Assembly: GCF_021917145.1 (NCBI RefSeq)
Contig: NW_025813703.1
Span: 186,001 to 250,000 of the forward strand
Direction: 5' to 3'
Length of the DNA stretch: 64,000 bases
Origin: Hypomesus transpacificus
Lineage: Eukaryota > Chordata > Actinopteri > Osmeriformes > Osmeridae
Position 1 is the stretch's first letter. Each line of letters opens with the position of its first letter. Shown here piece after piece: positions 14,779 to 32,744 of this stretch. The notes under the pieces were generated by a model. The model did not search any database. It was not told the origin of the DNA and saw only the letters and a list, made by a program, of their open reading frames with translations. The position numbers and the translations under genes were made by a program.

Positions 14779-16791
14779 CATATATATATATAACCGGGAA
14801 TACTATACATTCATATAGGCTAATAACGGAATTATTAATAAGTTTAACTTATTAAGGTCTATACATGATGTTAACATGATGTGGGGTCAGATGGCTGAGT
14901 GGTTAGAGAGTCTGGCTATTAATCCGAGGGTTGTTGGTTCGTGCCAAATGACGTTGTGTCTTTGGGCAAGGCACTTCACCCTACTTGCCTCGGGGGAATG
15001 TCCCTGTACTTACTGCAAGTCGCTCTGGATAAGAGTGTCTGTTTAATGACTAAATGTAAATGTTAAACCACACTGAACTGTTTTTGAATAACGTTTGAAG
15101 AAAGTAGGTATGATACAAGCTACATGCAATAATATGAATAACATCAGCTCAGTTACCTACTGTAAGCCAAGACGTGATGGGCAGTGACAGTCGTTCTCTC
15201 ATATTTTCCACTTATTACAGTGCAGACAAAGGCTTACCAACTGGAGGGAATCCATAAAGAGACAGATGGTAGATGAATTTCCCTTATTGACTTAACTATA
15301 GCATACACTGGAGCATTTTTAGCATAGTTAATGATAATATTCTGTATTTTTCCCAGAGTCATGCAGGGTCCTGCAGTTCCAGTGTGAGGAGATTGAGCAG
15401 GACACCAATAGGTGAACACCTGCAGCTGAGATAACTGGTCCAGTAGGGATACTGTGACTGACAAGGTGGCAGACAAATACAGTTTTGTATCTCAACACTA
15501 GATGGCAGCATACCTCAATGCAGGCTGTTTAGTGAGGTTCATAAGATGCAAAAAAAAGAAACTTAGATCTGTGGTTACATGTACACGTACAGTGGTTTAA
15601 GCCATTTAATTAAGCCAATATTTCTTCAACAAAAGGCAGGTAAGGTAGGTTTTGCAAACCCAGAAACTTTGTCTTGGTTTGGAAAGGATTCAAACCAAAA
15701 TATTTTACCCCCTCCCTTCAAAGCCACTCACCCAAAACATATGCACAAACTGCCTAACTACTGCCGGGAGGTAGGCAGGTAGACAGGAAAGTAGCCTGTC
15801 CAATGGTCAAAATAATTGGTTGTGTTTATTACAGTCCTGCTACGCCCACATATATCAGGATTGATTTAATCTTACTGTCAAATCTTTATATGAATTGGTT
15901 CCTATTAGGATGTGGATTCCAGGCAACAGGGCAAAACATGCTTCCCAACAACCAAAGCCTGCCTTTAAGACAGACAGACATGTCCTGAGTGTGTGTGTAT
16001 GTCCAGACATTTACAGCTGAACAGGAACAGTGAGGGCCTGGTGGAGCAGTACAGGTGTCAGATCCAAGAAGCCAAGCTTAAACGCAGGAAACAACGGTAG
16101 AATACCTAATGCACATGAGTACTTGTATAAAGGGTAAACAGATCACATTGAGTTTTATTTACATGCCAATTTGCAGTCATAAACTTGTATTTAAAGTCCA
16201 TTTTAGGAAACTTACCTACAGTTCAGATACTTCGACTAAAAAACGTTTTGATATTTCTTGAAGGATGAGGTTTGAAAACCAACTTCAGCAGCTGATAGAA
16301 CAGCACAAGAGTCTACACTCAGTCTTTGTGAGTTTGTCTGTTGATTTACTCTTTTGCTGTGATGACCACTTAAATGTTAAACGTCAGCCCCTCTCTCAGT
16401 CCTCGCCCATCAGTGTTCCTTGTATGGAATAGGCTACATCTAAACTACTTCCTACCAACTTGTTGACTTACCAAGCATCTTCACTGCTGAATACCTGAGG
16501 GCCTGTCCCTTGTGTAGTTTTGCTTTGAATGGATTTCTTCTCTTCAATGATAACCCCGTACAGACCACCGAGAGACTGCCAACTGAAATAGAGACTGTAG
16601 AAAACACCCGGTCTCATCTGCTGACGGCTGGTATGGTCCTGTTTACAATGTATCTCTGCGTAATGTCTTGGAATGAAGTTTCTGTGTCTGTGATTTCTGA
16701 CACTTTCTTGGTTTTGTTTGTAGAGCAGCTAAAGTTGCTTCAACTACGCCACCTACAGGAGGAGCTGGATGAGCTTACAAAACAAACGTAG
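14034..16791 (+). CDS. syce1: SYCE1, synaptonemal complex central element protein 1
   Basis: Ten small exons: 14034-14049, 14234-14281, 14375-14434, 14668-14742, 15221-15268, 15357-15411, 16007-16096, 16264-16327, 16564-16630, 16724-16791 (TAG). They sum to 591 nt, 196 aa. The product is an almost continuous coiled coil. Matches to human SYCE1 include LQLELDS (LQKELDS), RVLQFQCEE (RILRLHCQE), QLQQLIEQHKSL (QLEDLMGQHKDL) and ERLPTEI (ERLAKEI). Known: SYCE1 is part of the central element that holds homologous chromosomes together in meiosis, with SYCP1, SYCE3 and SIX6OS1. The protein stops soon after the region equal to human residues 200-230, so it is much shorter than human SYCE1 (about 350 aa); most likely it is the conserved core. 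Intron 4 carries a TA microsatellite and a SINE. An E2F-like site lies upstream. Confidence 0.88.
14743..14792. repeat. (TA)n microsatellite at a splice donor
   Basis: TA repeats with a few CA interruptions begin within ten bases of the syce1 exon 4 donor (14742/14743). Confidence 0.85.
14884..15065 (+). mobile_element. tRNA-derived SINE in syce1 intron 4
   Basis: Sense-oriented copy with a tRNA-like head (A-box region GATGGCTGAGTGG at about 14889, B-box-like GTTGTTGGTTCG near 14931), the shared body GGGCAAGGCACTTCACCC and the tail TCTGGATAAGAGTGTCTG ending in ATGTAAATG. The head looks like a Leu/Ser-type tRNA (class unproven). The tail resembles a LINE 3' end, as expected for SINEs mobilised by a partner LINE. 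Confidence 0.87.
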
Positions 16792-18955
16792 CCAGAGGCA
16801 GGAGTAAGGAAGACTGCGTATGTTTAAAATCACACATATCTGCTTCCTCTTTTTGTTACACTTTAGAGATACCATCCTTTAGTGATCAAATATGTTGTGT
16901 TTTATGGGATCATTTTGTAGCGTGAAAGATTTCAAGCAATATACCAATTTAGATTAGCATGTTTCAGAAAAGCATAGGAAGTCTTTGTCTCTTTGGAGCA
17001 GACAATACTTACTGGCTTCCTGAAAAAGGGATTCCACACACCTCGGTTAGATTTTGTGAAGAACATGATTGTTTATCTTTACAAAACCTTCATGAACATG
17101 TCAACTTGTACGATATCTAAAACAGCTTTTCAGACTGGAAAATATTTTTTTAATTATTACAACAAAGGACAATGTTGACAACACAACACCCAAGTGCATT
17201 TTGTAGTCACCATTACTTTCATAAAGATTTAATGAAAGACAAGCAGGACATCATAAGACATCATTCATCAGCAGTTTTTTAAAGGAACAGAATTTCCCTG
17301 TGCAAAATCATCTTTATTCCAGTTTTCTTATGACCAACCCCATGTAGAAAAACACAAAGCACTTTAAGAGCAAAGCTCAGGTGATCATCTGTTATTAACA
17401 GCCCTTGGTATAATGGAAAAACAATATGTACACTAATATCCATATGAAGAATAATCCACAACAAATTGTAAAAACTAAAACATAGTTTTGTTTTTGCTGT
17501 ACCCAACAATATTCGCCAACTATGAGCACCAATGTACCGTTTATTGTGGAAACAGTTTGGGATCCAGGCTAATGTTCTGACAAAAAATAGTACATGTATT
17601 TGGCTTAGTTATGGTTGACAAAGATAAACAGGTTAGCAATCCCACTGAAGGTGCAGGAGTTTAACAACTTACACTAGTCATTATGAACTCTATCTAATAC
17701 TGTGAAAATGGCCATCCTTCCTCTCCCATAATTGTAATGAATGGTTATTGCCCAGAGGGGAAAAGGGTGTGTGCATATTTTAAAGTATTTGAACAGATCT
17801 AACCTTTCTTTGCGACTGATTTTAGATGTACTTTTATCAGACTGTTACATTTATAATAAATAAAAGTTATTTCAGATTCTAGATCAGGTCAATTCTGTAC
17901 CGAGGTATGGGCAATTTTACCTGCAATCACCTCTCCTGCCCCAGGCTGCCTCGCCTCGCCCCTCCCTGAACGCTTGTTTAGATTGTCTACCATGAGGAGT
18001 GGGGCCACACCTTAACAACACAGTACATACCACTCTTAACAGGCTAAAGTTCACTCTGGGCTCATTAAACTAGGTATAAAGAAACATCGTTTAGTCATCG
18101 CTTTAAAAGGCTACTACAGTGTGTCTGTGTGCCTGAAGTATTCCTTTGAATGCCTTCAACGTCTTAATAAAATTAAAATGTACATATTTTTTCTCCTGAA
18201 CTCTGTCTCACTTGACTTCATTCTTCTATCTTGGGCTTAAAAAAGGAGTAAGTACACCTTATGATTTTGGTAAGGCTTCAGAAAACAGTTTCAACATCAC
18301 TTTCCAATTTTGTTCAACAAACACAGCTCTGGAAACAGACTGGGCATGTGCATTTTTGTACAGGCATGTTGCTTGGGTGGGAATGTGTTCAGAAGGACGT
18401 GCACTTATTCACTCTTTTCCTCCCATAAATGTATGAGTGTAAGTTTGCCTACCGTTCCTGCTTGATACCATAAATGGTAAAAGTGACAAGGATGGAGTTC
18501 AGTTTGGCACGCCTATGGGAACAGTCCAAACATGGAATCATGTTTTGGTTTTCTCAGGTTACTTTTTATAGTTTGTCTTTTCAATCATTAATACTCATGC
18601 ATGCGTTAATCCAGGAAGGCTGAGGCCCAGATGTGCTTGAGTTGTGTTCTGCGGCGTATGTGTTTGGCACATGTGGAATAGTCAGGTTCTCACACACACA
18701 GCTTCTCCACAAAGGTCTCCTCCAACTTTAGTTATCCCAGGTTATTCCCCATCTGTTAACAGAACAACAGGAATGCCAGTGAGTGATACAGGATCTGACT
18801 TCCCCTCCCAATCCTCCTTATCTGTCCTCCACCTCCCATACTATATTTAGTAAGCAGTTCTAGAATATATCATCCTATGGGGTGACACCAAATAAATATA
18901 TGACCACTTCAAAAAACACCCACACAATAAAAATCAAATGACTCACTAAAACAGA
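16792..18955. other. Between syce1 and fam83h: 3' UTR and intergenic, no gene seen
   Basis: The two genes converge here. AATAAA hexamers on the plus strand at 17855-17860 and 18166-18171 could end syce1 transcripts. No convincing coding exon, RNA gene or mobile element is visible. Confidence 0.5.
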
Positions 18956-18959
18956 ATAA

Positions 18960-19192
18960 TTTATTACTACAATTATTATTGTTCAATATGAATTCTTGCG
19001 GTGAATTTTTAAAGAAAACAAATAAATAGAAGAAGAAGCAAATGTTTTAAGCACTTGTGTATTATAGTTTTTTTACTTTCTGACATTAACATTACTGCAA
19101 ACACTTTAGTGCACCTATACAGTTTACTGTGAGCTGTATTTTAAAATAGTCTGCCATTTGAAGTTGGTCTTAATGGGTTTTTACCCTTCTCT
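18960..19192 (-). other. fam83h: fam83h 3' UTR with polyadenylation signal
   Basis: Minus-strand AATAAA at 18965-18960, about 230 bases after the fam83h stop codon. AT-rich, no coding potential. Confidence 0.5.
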
Positions 19193-24524
<5,332 letters not shown>

Positions 24525-24659
24525 GATGTCAGGGGGTGAGAGAAGGTACGGGTTTCAAACCTGTGAATCAGAGGGGGCCTTGTATGATTAGAATGACAAA
24601 ACTGTCGAGTTACAATACAAAAGGAACACGCCTAGACAACATCCAGGTTACATAAGTCA

Positions 24660-24790
24660 TTGCACATCAGAATCTGAATGGACTTTATTCACCATGTAAG
24701 TTCACACAAACAAGGAATTTACTGTGGCAGGAAGGTGCATAAGATAAACATATACTAACTTAAATAGAAAAAGTAGAACAAGTCTAAACA
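24660..24790 (-). mobile_element. 3' end of a fish retroposon (family uncertain)
   Basis: On the minus strand the segment reads TTGTGTGAACTTACATGGTG, then AATAAAGTCCATTCAGATTC, a tail familiar from interspersed fish LINE/SINE 3' ends. The left limit is set by the tail at about 24664; the right limit is unclear. The family is not assigned. Confidence 0.45.
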
Positions 24791-26816
24791 ATACTATCCA
24801 ATGGGAAATATAAAATAAGATGTAAAACAAGAATATAGTGCAAATGACTGTTAGATGCATAGTGGCTAGTAGGCTCGGATAGTAGGCTGTCTGGTCCATT
24901 CTCACTAACAGTATTTTTCTAGTAAAAAAAGTTTGTATGGAAAATACTATAGACAGCCTTGAAACACTAAGCCACAACAGATGCACAGTCAATACGGGAT
25001 CTACAGTTTACAACTACTGGATGTTTATAGCACTTCGACGTAAGAAGTCTTCTGTGTGAACAACCAGATCAATATGCTTGTGTAGAACAAGACATCTCAT
25101 CAACACTAGTACCTTACTCTCTCATACTGTCCCTTAGGTGGCACAGCAAAACGGAACACTGACAGGTCACACTGGTATACACACTGTCACGCTGTCTCTT
25201 TACGTAATGCTGGTATTCTTATGGAGCCAAAGCCATTTTGCTCGGTAATTACACCTCTCTCACACAGCCACATGTTTACATGAATGCATAACTCTTGTCT
25301 ATCTTCATGTCTAAACCCACACACCAATGGTTCCTGACACCGATGAATGCCACCAACGAAAATGATCACAATCATTGTTTTCATACGTCTAATCCATCAG
25401 TGTTCCTTTTTAGAAACTATAATGCTTTTGAGCATGTGGCCCCTTTACACCGGTTAACTGCCACTTCCATGGAGATGTGCATGTGTGAATGATCTCTCAA
25501 AATGTTTGGCTGGCTCAACCGTTAAATCACAGAGGTACTTTAATCAATGTAATAGTTGTGATGGATTCATACAGTAAAGAAAATGGAAATCTAATTATTA
25601 GAACACCGAGAATGAACCACGACTCCAACTGCCATAAGTGCTGACATTATGTGGATGGGAGGAACATGTGGAGATAAACAAAGGAGGAAAATGTGAGAGA
25701 AAGAAAAGGACAAGGGTGAGGGAAAAAAAAGCTGTGTAGACAGGTTAAGCCATGTTTCTGTTTCTGCTTGAGGCGTGTCAAGCTGCAGGTTTGTACCAAA
25801 GTCTCATATGGAAGTATGAGATAGAAATGAGTTTGTGTATCAGTGCCATTTTATGAGTACAGCAAGACTGAACTATTGTGACATCGATATGGGCTCCAAC
25901 AACCCCGGAGCTACAGTCTGTAGAGTTGGCGTACTAATAATTGTTTCCTGGAAGTGAATCTGACAAAGTAGGTAGATAGTTGCTCTTCTGAGAATGGTCT
26001 AGGTTGAAAGTGTGAACTGTGTGAGTGAAGTAGAAGGTGTTTTTATAACTTTACGTTTGGTAACATCTGGAACAGTACTGCTGGAACATGGTTGGTGTAG
26101 TCTGAATGTATGTGAAAAAGGCAGGAAGTGTTTGTCCCTGTTTGGTTAATCGCCATGGAAACGTGGTTTGGTCTGAAATATAACTGTGGTTTGTGTGTGT
26201 GTGTGTGTTCACTTGTATGAGGTATTGTGAAATGTTTATCAGATGTGTGATTATACGTTTTTGTGAATATCCATGCACACCTTAAGCACCTAGTAAATAT
26301 AGTTTATGGTACAATGGTTTAACCCTTCCCTTGCGTCAAAGACAGAGAAGTCTTTTTCAATAGCATGGTGACTCACCAGCTAGCCTGTGAGGCTAAATGT
26401 TACATCCTGCACCCCAATGTGAGTCATCGGTTAGGGTAGACCAGTGGCTAACATTCTGTTCCATGACTCCCAGCATTGCTGCCTAGTGGCTATAAATGGC
26501 AACCATTTGGAATTCTCATCTGATTGTTTTCTGCTTAATTAATGGCTAGAATTAGGCTACATTTTTCCATCAACAATAAAAATAGTTGAGCTATTATTAT
26601 TTGTAATTGTTATTTTGTTAAATAGGACCCGAAGAAGTTGATAGTGTTGAACATAACAGTACAAGATACATATGAAGTGAAGAGATGCACAGCATTCATA
26701 TGAATTTGACAATATACTGAAAATGTGTAGTAAATCTATGTACATGCTACTACATGCTGTAATCTAAGTGCAGCTATTACAGCATACGTATAGTAAACCT
26801 GTCAAATCTCTACATC

Positions 26817-26984
26817 AGCTTGTCTCAATCCTGGTCTTCTAGATCTCCTGCCCTGCATGTTTTACATGTTTCCCTCTTCCAATACACCTGGTTCATCTGA
26901 ACGGGTCATTATCCACCTCAGCAGAAGCCCGACATCTAAAACATGCAGGGCAGGAGGTCCTGAGGAGCAGGATTGAGACAAGCT
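26817..26984. mobile_element. Palindromic MITE with perfect 17-bp ends
   Basis: Starts AGCTTGTCTCAATCCTG and ends CAGGATTGAGACAAGCT, a perfect 17-bp terminal inverted repeat. The arms stay complementary further in (CTGCCCTGCATGTTTTA against ACATGCAGGGCAGGAG), so the 168-bp element would fold into a long hairpin. No coding capacity. It resembles fold-back non-autonomous DNA transposons of fish; the superfamily is not proven because a target duplication is not clear. Confidence 0.8.
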
Positions 26985-27093
26985 GCTCTAGACCACCTGC
27001 TAGCCCATCACTTGAAAGAACAGCGATGACACTCCCCCTGTCAATGTCTTCCACTTCATCTGCCCACAAGAAAACATTCCATCATATGTAGTC

Positions 27094-27272
27094 ATTTAGC
27101 AGAGGCTCTTATCCAGAGCGACTTACAGTAAGTACAGGGACATTCTCTTGAGGCAAGTAGGGTGAAGTGCCTTACCTAAGGACACAACGTTATCCCGCAT
27201 GGCCGGGAATCGAACCGACAACCTTTTGATTAATAGCCCGATCCACTAACCACTCAGCCATCTGACTCCATC
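27094..27272 (-). mobile_element. tRNA-derived SINE, minus orientation
   Basis: Reverse copy of the family at 14884-15065. Tail (AGTCATTTAGCAGAGGCTCT) is on the left, body GGGTGAAGTGCCTTACC in the middle, and a well-kept tRNA-like head on the right with a B box (minus strand GGTTCGATTCC, near 27209-27219) and A-box region (TGGCTGAGTGG, near 27252-27262). The head end is followed by a partial repeat of CCACTCAGCCATCTGAC. Confidence 0.87.
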
Positions 27273-28837
27273 TGACCACTCAGCCATCTGACACAAAAGA
27301 TTCAAACCAAACAAGCTGTTTTGTTGTTACAGCAACTATGTCAGAACTTGTCATGACTTAATGGATGTTTTAGTGTAGAAATGAGCTAGCCTGTTTTGAT
27401 ACAGGCATGACAACAAACTTAACCAGTTCAAACATTAATCCAGTCGGTATAAAGCAAAAGAAACACACAAACTTCCACTGACGCTTGGGTTCACAGTTGC
27501 CCAACAATCTTTCACTCACGAGCAAACGGCTCATTCTCAACATTCCTGTGTGAACGCTGAGAGCATGAGAGAAACACAGGGAGCTTCTCTATCTGTCTCT
27601 ACACGTAAATCAGTAACTGAAGAGACACTGTCTCACCAACTCTCCTTCTCCTGCACACACTCGTACACAACAGTACACATTCACGCGTACACTCTATTAC
27701 ACCCATATGCACTAACACAGCTCATGAAACCAACTCACAGATTAAGTATACTCTCTAGTGGCATGACACTGTTAGGATGTGTCGGAATACAGTGGGGCAG
27801 AGGAGAATACCCCAGGTTTCAAGAGAAGAGCCTGTGGCAAAGATTTCGGTTAGAACTCTCAGTTTCAATGAGACTTCATAAAAGATGAATAGGTACCTGG
27901 GTCTAGGTATAGGTATCTATTATCTTCCCATAGATACCTGTTGTCTTTCATCCAAGCTTTAACAGTGGTTCCTTTTTCTGAGGAGACAACGCACTCATAG
28001 TAATGCAAATCTCTTTCTTTCTGTCTCTTTCAAACACACAAAACACACACACATATTCACCTCCACGGTGAGACACTACACATGCAAACCGACACTGAAA
28101 GATATATAAAGCACACATATCGATAGGATCTGAAAGCATGGAGTTGTTGAATGTGCACTCACACACAAAGTAAGAAGGCAGGACTAGCTTTGTCCAACCA
28201 CAAATATTTACGCTTCATTTGAACTTTATCGTCATGTCTTTTTACAGACGACAACATTTAAAAGGCAATCTGTAAAAGGATGATAACTGATGAAATCTTA
28301 ACATTATCTTCAAATACGAATTCAGTCGTCTTCTCAAAGACTCTTTAAAGGGAACGTATTATCTAAAAGTTCTCATTATCTAGATCTGCATGGTCCAAAG
28401 TCAAGCCCAGGTACAGGAGAGGACATCCTATACCACAGACTGGGAACTCGTTGCTAATTATGAAAAGGACGAAGAAAAAATTCTTCATAGGTGTTCTTCT
28501 TAACGTTCGTGTTATTGGGTTCCAACATTTTCTGTGGTCTATTTAGTCAGTTTCGTAAAGATTGAAGACTGAGAAAAAAATAGGCCTATCCGACTCCTAT
28601 TGGTTGGCAGCCATAAATGAAAGCAGACGACGAAGAGTAATTGCAGTAAATTATAAGGGAAGCGTGCGTCTTAATAAAGTGGACAGCTATGATATTCTAA
28701 TTTTTAAAAACACAAACACTTATACATAGAAATATATCTATAGCTTACAACAACAACCAACGAAGTTAATATTTGTGTTCCATTGCCAAATTTATGAGTT
28801 GATTTTCCTTTGAGTGTAATTTTCCATTCTCTCACCC

Positions 28838-29040
28838 TCAACAACTTGCGGATTATTGTCTTGTCTCTCTTTCGTGCCGTTTTCTTCCGCCGTAAACTCC
28901 CCGATACTTTCTCCACTGTTGACCCGCGTTGTCTATTCCACAGCCCGTGGCGAGTCACATTCCTTGCATCGTGCGGGACTCCACCCTAAACCTTTCCACA
29001 GTCCCGCAACTACGAAACGAGGCTTTCAAGCCTAACCTGC
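28838..29040 (-). promoter_or_regulatory. Possible fam83h 5' non-coding exon/promoter
   Basis: On the minus strand, a locally GC-richer block ends in GTTGTTGAGG|GTGAGAG near 28838, a plausible 5' splice site, and lies upstream of fam83h exon 1. The minus-strand frame in it is not conserved with anything I know. Weak support: position and donor only. Confidence 0.3.
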
Positions 29041-30900
29041 CGATCGCTCTGGCGGCTTTATTTCTTGTCCCCGCTCTCCTGGATAACCAACAAGGAAGAA
29101 GCTGAGAAACTCCCTTTGCCAGGCTGTCCCTGAGCTCATTCTAAACTCCTCCCCTATTTGTTGAAAACTAAAACAGAGAACAGCTATTGAATCTTGCTTG
29201 AATGTGATGTGCTCCCATGAACTAAGCATGCATGATAGCCATAGGACATTTGGTTGTCCAGCCAACCACAAGTCACAATTAAATGTTATTTGAAACTATT
29301 ATGGGCCCAAACAGTAGGGTCACTCTTCATGTCCCCCGGCCCGGGGAGTGAATGGCTCTCGGTTTTACCCCAGCAGGGAAAAACAAAAACTGCGGGCCGA
29401 TTCCCTTATCATGTGCCCCTCAGCTACAGTGAATAGGAAAGGTCTGAATTAAACTGAGTTTTTCTTTAATGATCCAAAGGACTAAAGCTCCATACTGATT
29501 CAGTGGTATAGACTTGACATGTCTCACTCCCCAATCAAGTGGACAACGGGATTGGTTCATAGGTTACCCAAGTTCAGAAAGAAGCATGTAAACCATTTTA
29601 TTGTGTGCTTATGCTTATAGTAAATAACCAGGTGTCCACCACAGTGCTTACAGTCCACTGACAGTGCATGTAGGGATGGAAATTACACACCTTTACTTCA
29701 TTTCTCACAGACACAGGTGGGGTCACAACTTCATCTACTAAATATAAATGTTCCGGGGTCAGTCGCTCGAAAAACAATCCCGGGAAAACCAGGACGGGTT
29801 GCAGCCCTAATTATCATGTACGTTATTATGTATCATTATTATGTACGTTAGTCACTCAAGCATAACATATTGTATCAAAGTGGGGAATCAAGGCATTGCC
29901 CACATAATGTCGTTGTTGATGGACCTCTTGTGTGCCCCTAAGACTAAAGGTGGAACAGTCCGTATTAGGGTGTGTGTGTTTGATGTGTCCTTTGTCCTGA
30001 GGCGTGTCTTACACACCAGCCACACCCCTCTCCACTGCCTGATATCTAATACACTTACACACACACATTTGCTTACGTGGAAGCATGTGTGTGTTCACCA
30101 CTGACTCAGGGTTTGTTTCGCGGTTTGGATATCCAACAAGGTACCTCATTACCCTATGTGGCTAACCTATTACACCCACACACTCACTAACACACTTTCT
30201 GACATATATTCATGTTTAATAAATGTACTGCAGTATGCTCTTTCAAAGTATATCCATACACTCTTTATACTACAATATATTGTTCATGTGTGCCAGTGCT
30301 GATGCTGTAGGCTGTGTGTGTTTGTGTGAGTGTGTTTGTGTGTGTGTGTGTGTACGCATGTATAAGACTGCACTGAGGGTGCAGCCTCTCCGAGGAATGT
30401 GCTCAAGGCTTCAAACCACACCCAACGCTTCTTCTCTTGGCTCATGTCGCTCCCCCTCCTCTGCCACCCCATTGGTCCCTGACTCACCTGCCACCCCATT
30501 GGTCCCTGACTCACCTGCCAGCAGCAGAGCACACACAGGCCTGAGGATGGGCAGCTGCTACACTCTAGTCTGGACACATCAACACTGGGTAAACCTGGCT
30601 GGTGGCCCGCCAACAATCAGTGAGTGGATAGTGAGGAGTGAAGCTGAGATCAGAATCATCAATGTTAGATCATTGTCCCTCGCTCGGCCAGTAGTCCTTT
30701 GCTGAACATCACTAGTCTGTCCTTGATATCTTGCATCTTTCAAGTCGTTCAACAATATGAATAGGAAAATGCGTCAGTGTTGTTGAACTATTCTAACAAA
30801 GAAACCTCATCATTGAGATGATCCTTAATGCAACTTTGAGTACTCTAGCAGTCAAAAGTGTTATGACAGCAATTTTGATAGAAATTACCTAATTTACTGT
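29041..30900. other. Intergenic, no gene seen
   Basis: About 1.9 kb. It contains a TG microsatellite at about 30310-30354 and two tandem 27-bp copies of CCACCCCATTGGTCCCTGAC-containing sequence at about 30463-30517, each with an inverted CCAAT. No coding exon is supported. Confidence 0.45.
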
Positions 30901-30904
30901 AACG

Positions 30905-31912
30905 CAAAGAGGGTTTGGTATGATGCTGCCAAATGCTGTGGTGGCCATTTCGTCAGGTTGCCACTTACTCGGTGCAAGTTGCCAACTCCGGATCCAGCAA
31001 AAGAGCTTCAGACCATCACGCCATGTTTGAAGTTGGTCACACACTGAAGGACTGTCCTTTCTCCTACTCGACGGTGTACAAAAACCCTGCTGGATGAACC
31101 AGACTTCAATTTGGATTCATCTGTCGGTGAGATTGTTCCAGTTTTCAGCTGTCCAATGGCAGTGCATCATTACCCATGCAAGCCTCTTTTTCGTATTTAT
31201 ACATCTTTGCTTGGGCTTATTTATTTACTGCCACTTAGACCTGCTGCCCAAATCCTTCACGGCTGTAACAGAATGGTTTATCTGTCGACCTGTGTTTGAA
31301 GCTGTTGTCCTGTTAGACACCTAAAAAACAAATGTAGTTGATGCAAGAATCTCTCAGGAAACTTTTCTTGTGCATATGTTGTGGTTGGGGTCTGCCAGAA
31401 CTCTTACTATCAAAGTGAACAAAGTTAATTTCTATTAACAAAATGCCACTTTTCTTTAGGGTTGGAATGGTCTATCTGTCTTCCTTGGTTAATTTTCTTT
31501 TACTTGCCATTATGATAGCAACATTGTTACTTCCTGCTGTTCAATACTGTTCAAATACTGTTAAGATAGTGTAGTAACACAACCCAATCCAACACTGTTT
31601 CCATACCAACAGAGGGTTTATAAGTAGTCAACAAAAATTGGCACACTAATTGGAATTGTTACCATCGACTTACAAGGCTTCATTTACTTCACAACAGCTG
31701 TAAATTGTGAACCCATTTGTTATTGAAAAATATATTTGTTGTTTAACTGAAATGTACATGACTTCTCTGTTTTTGGTAACTGAAACATATTTATTTACTT
31801 ATGTTTTACCTTTGGTAGTTTACAACTAACTTTTGTACCATTTCAGACTTGAACTGCAACAATTTAAATGTAAACTGAAAAAATTGAAGTGTTCCCAAAC
31901 CTTTGACCAGTC
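30905..31912 (-). mobile_element. Broken Tc1-like DNA transposon
   Basis: Minus-strand translation gives pieces of a Tc1-like transposase in order: KKRLAWVMMHCHWTAENWNN, then TDESKFEVW, then, after a frame change, VFVHRRVGERTVLQCVT, then HGVMV and a GSGVGNLHRVSGNL-like block. Typical fish copies read WTDESKFE, RRVGERMVAQCVVPTVKHGG and GDLYRVEG. The right edge CCCAAACCTTTGACCAG near 31893-31909 matches the usual Tc1-type end of fish elements. The part coding for the last third of the enzyme, and the left terminal repeat, are not recognisable. Several stops and frame changes show it is long dead. Confidence 0.8.
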
Positions 31913-31919
31913 TTGGTAT

Positions 31920-32740
31920 CTCTCTCTCTAGCCTTCCAGCATACCAGTATTCCCTTGTGAGCTTTCCCAGAATGCTTTTCTCACATTGTAATTTCACACC
32001 TGAGTATAAGGTGACATGCTGGCCTGTGGATGTGGGGTCAGCTTCACACACAGAAACATGTCAGAGCACACAGAGACTGCAGGTATAAATGCATTTTTAC
32101 TGACCGATTACACCTGAACTATCTGTTCTTAAGTTGTGGCATCTAACTGGTCTCTTTGCAAACATGCAGTCATTGCTTTCTATGCTTTTTACAGCAGAGG
32201 ACTGGTGTGGGCAGAAGGGTGATCTCAGATGTGTTTAGCGCTAGTATTTAAGCAATGATCTAAGATCAAACCCCGGCTCTGGCCATTGGTCATTTAGGTT
32301 AATTTATCTGATGGTCATTCACCAATAACATAAAATACTGTGTATGTGCGCTGTGTGTTATGTGGGGGCCAAACATGTAATTATAGATAGGCCTACTACT
32401 ACTACTCAGCTGTTTCAATATATATATATGGACTTGAAATGAACTTTCTTTTGTTTGCATAAACAACACAGGTGTGTTGATGCTGTATCAGTGGCCTTTC
32501 ATGGACTTTAAAATCGTGATGTAAGTTAACAGAACGCCATTACACCTACACTATAATAAATTACATCTATACCGTAGGCTAGAGACCATACTGACGTGGA
32601 TAACCCACCACTTTGATAACACAACAAGTGGTGTGTTTTTGGCATGGTTCCTCTTGCTAAAGCCTCTTCATGCTAAAGTATTATGTGGCTGTTGCTGGCA
32701 GACCCCCAAAAACATATGTTGTCAACATAACTATTTATAC
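31920..32740. other. Intergenic, no gene seen
   Basis: AT-rich sequence with a short CTA repeat at about 32394-32407. Nothing else is recognised. Confidence 0.4.
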
Positions 32741-32744
32741 AATC

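Larger units (their letters stand above)
24800..28830. other. Gene-poor stretch upstream of fam83h
   Basis: About 4 kb, probably fam83h intron 1 if the 5' exon near 28840-29040 is real. Apart from the MITE and SINE listed separately and a GT run at about 26190-26208, I see no coding exon or RNA gene. Confidence 0.4.

Noticed and set aside
30463-30517. Two CCAAT-bearing 27-bp repeats as a promoter
   Set aside because: No associated exon or start region is visible; two tandem copies alone are weak evidence.
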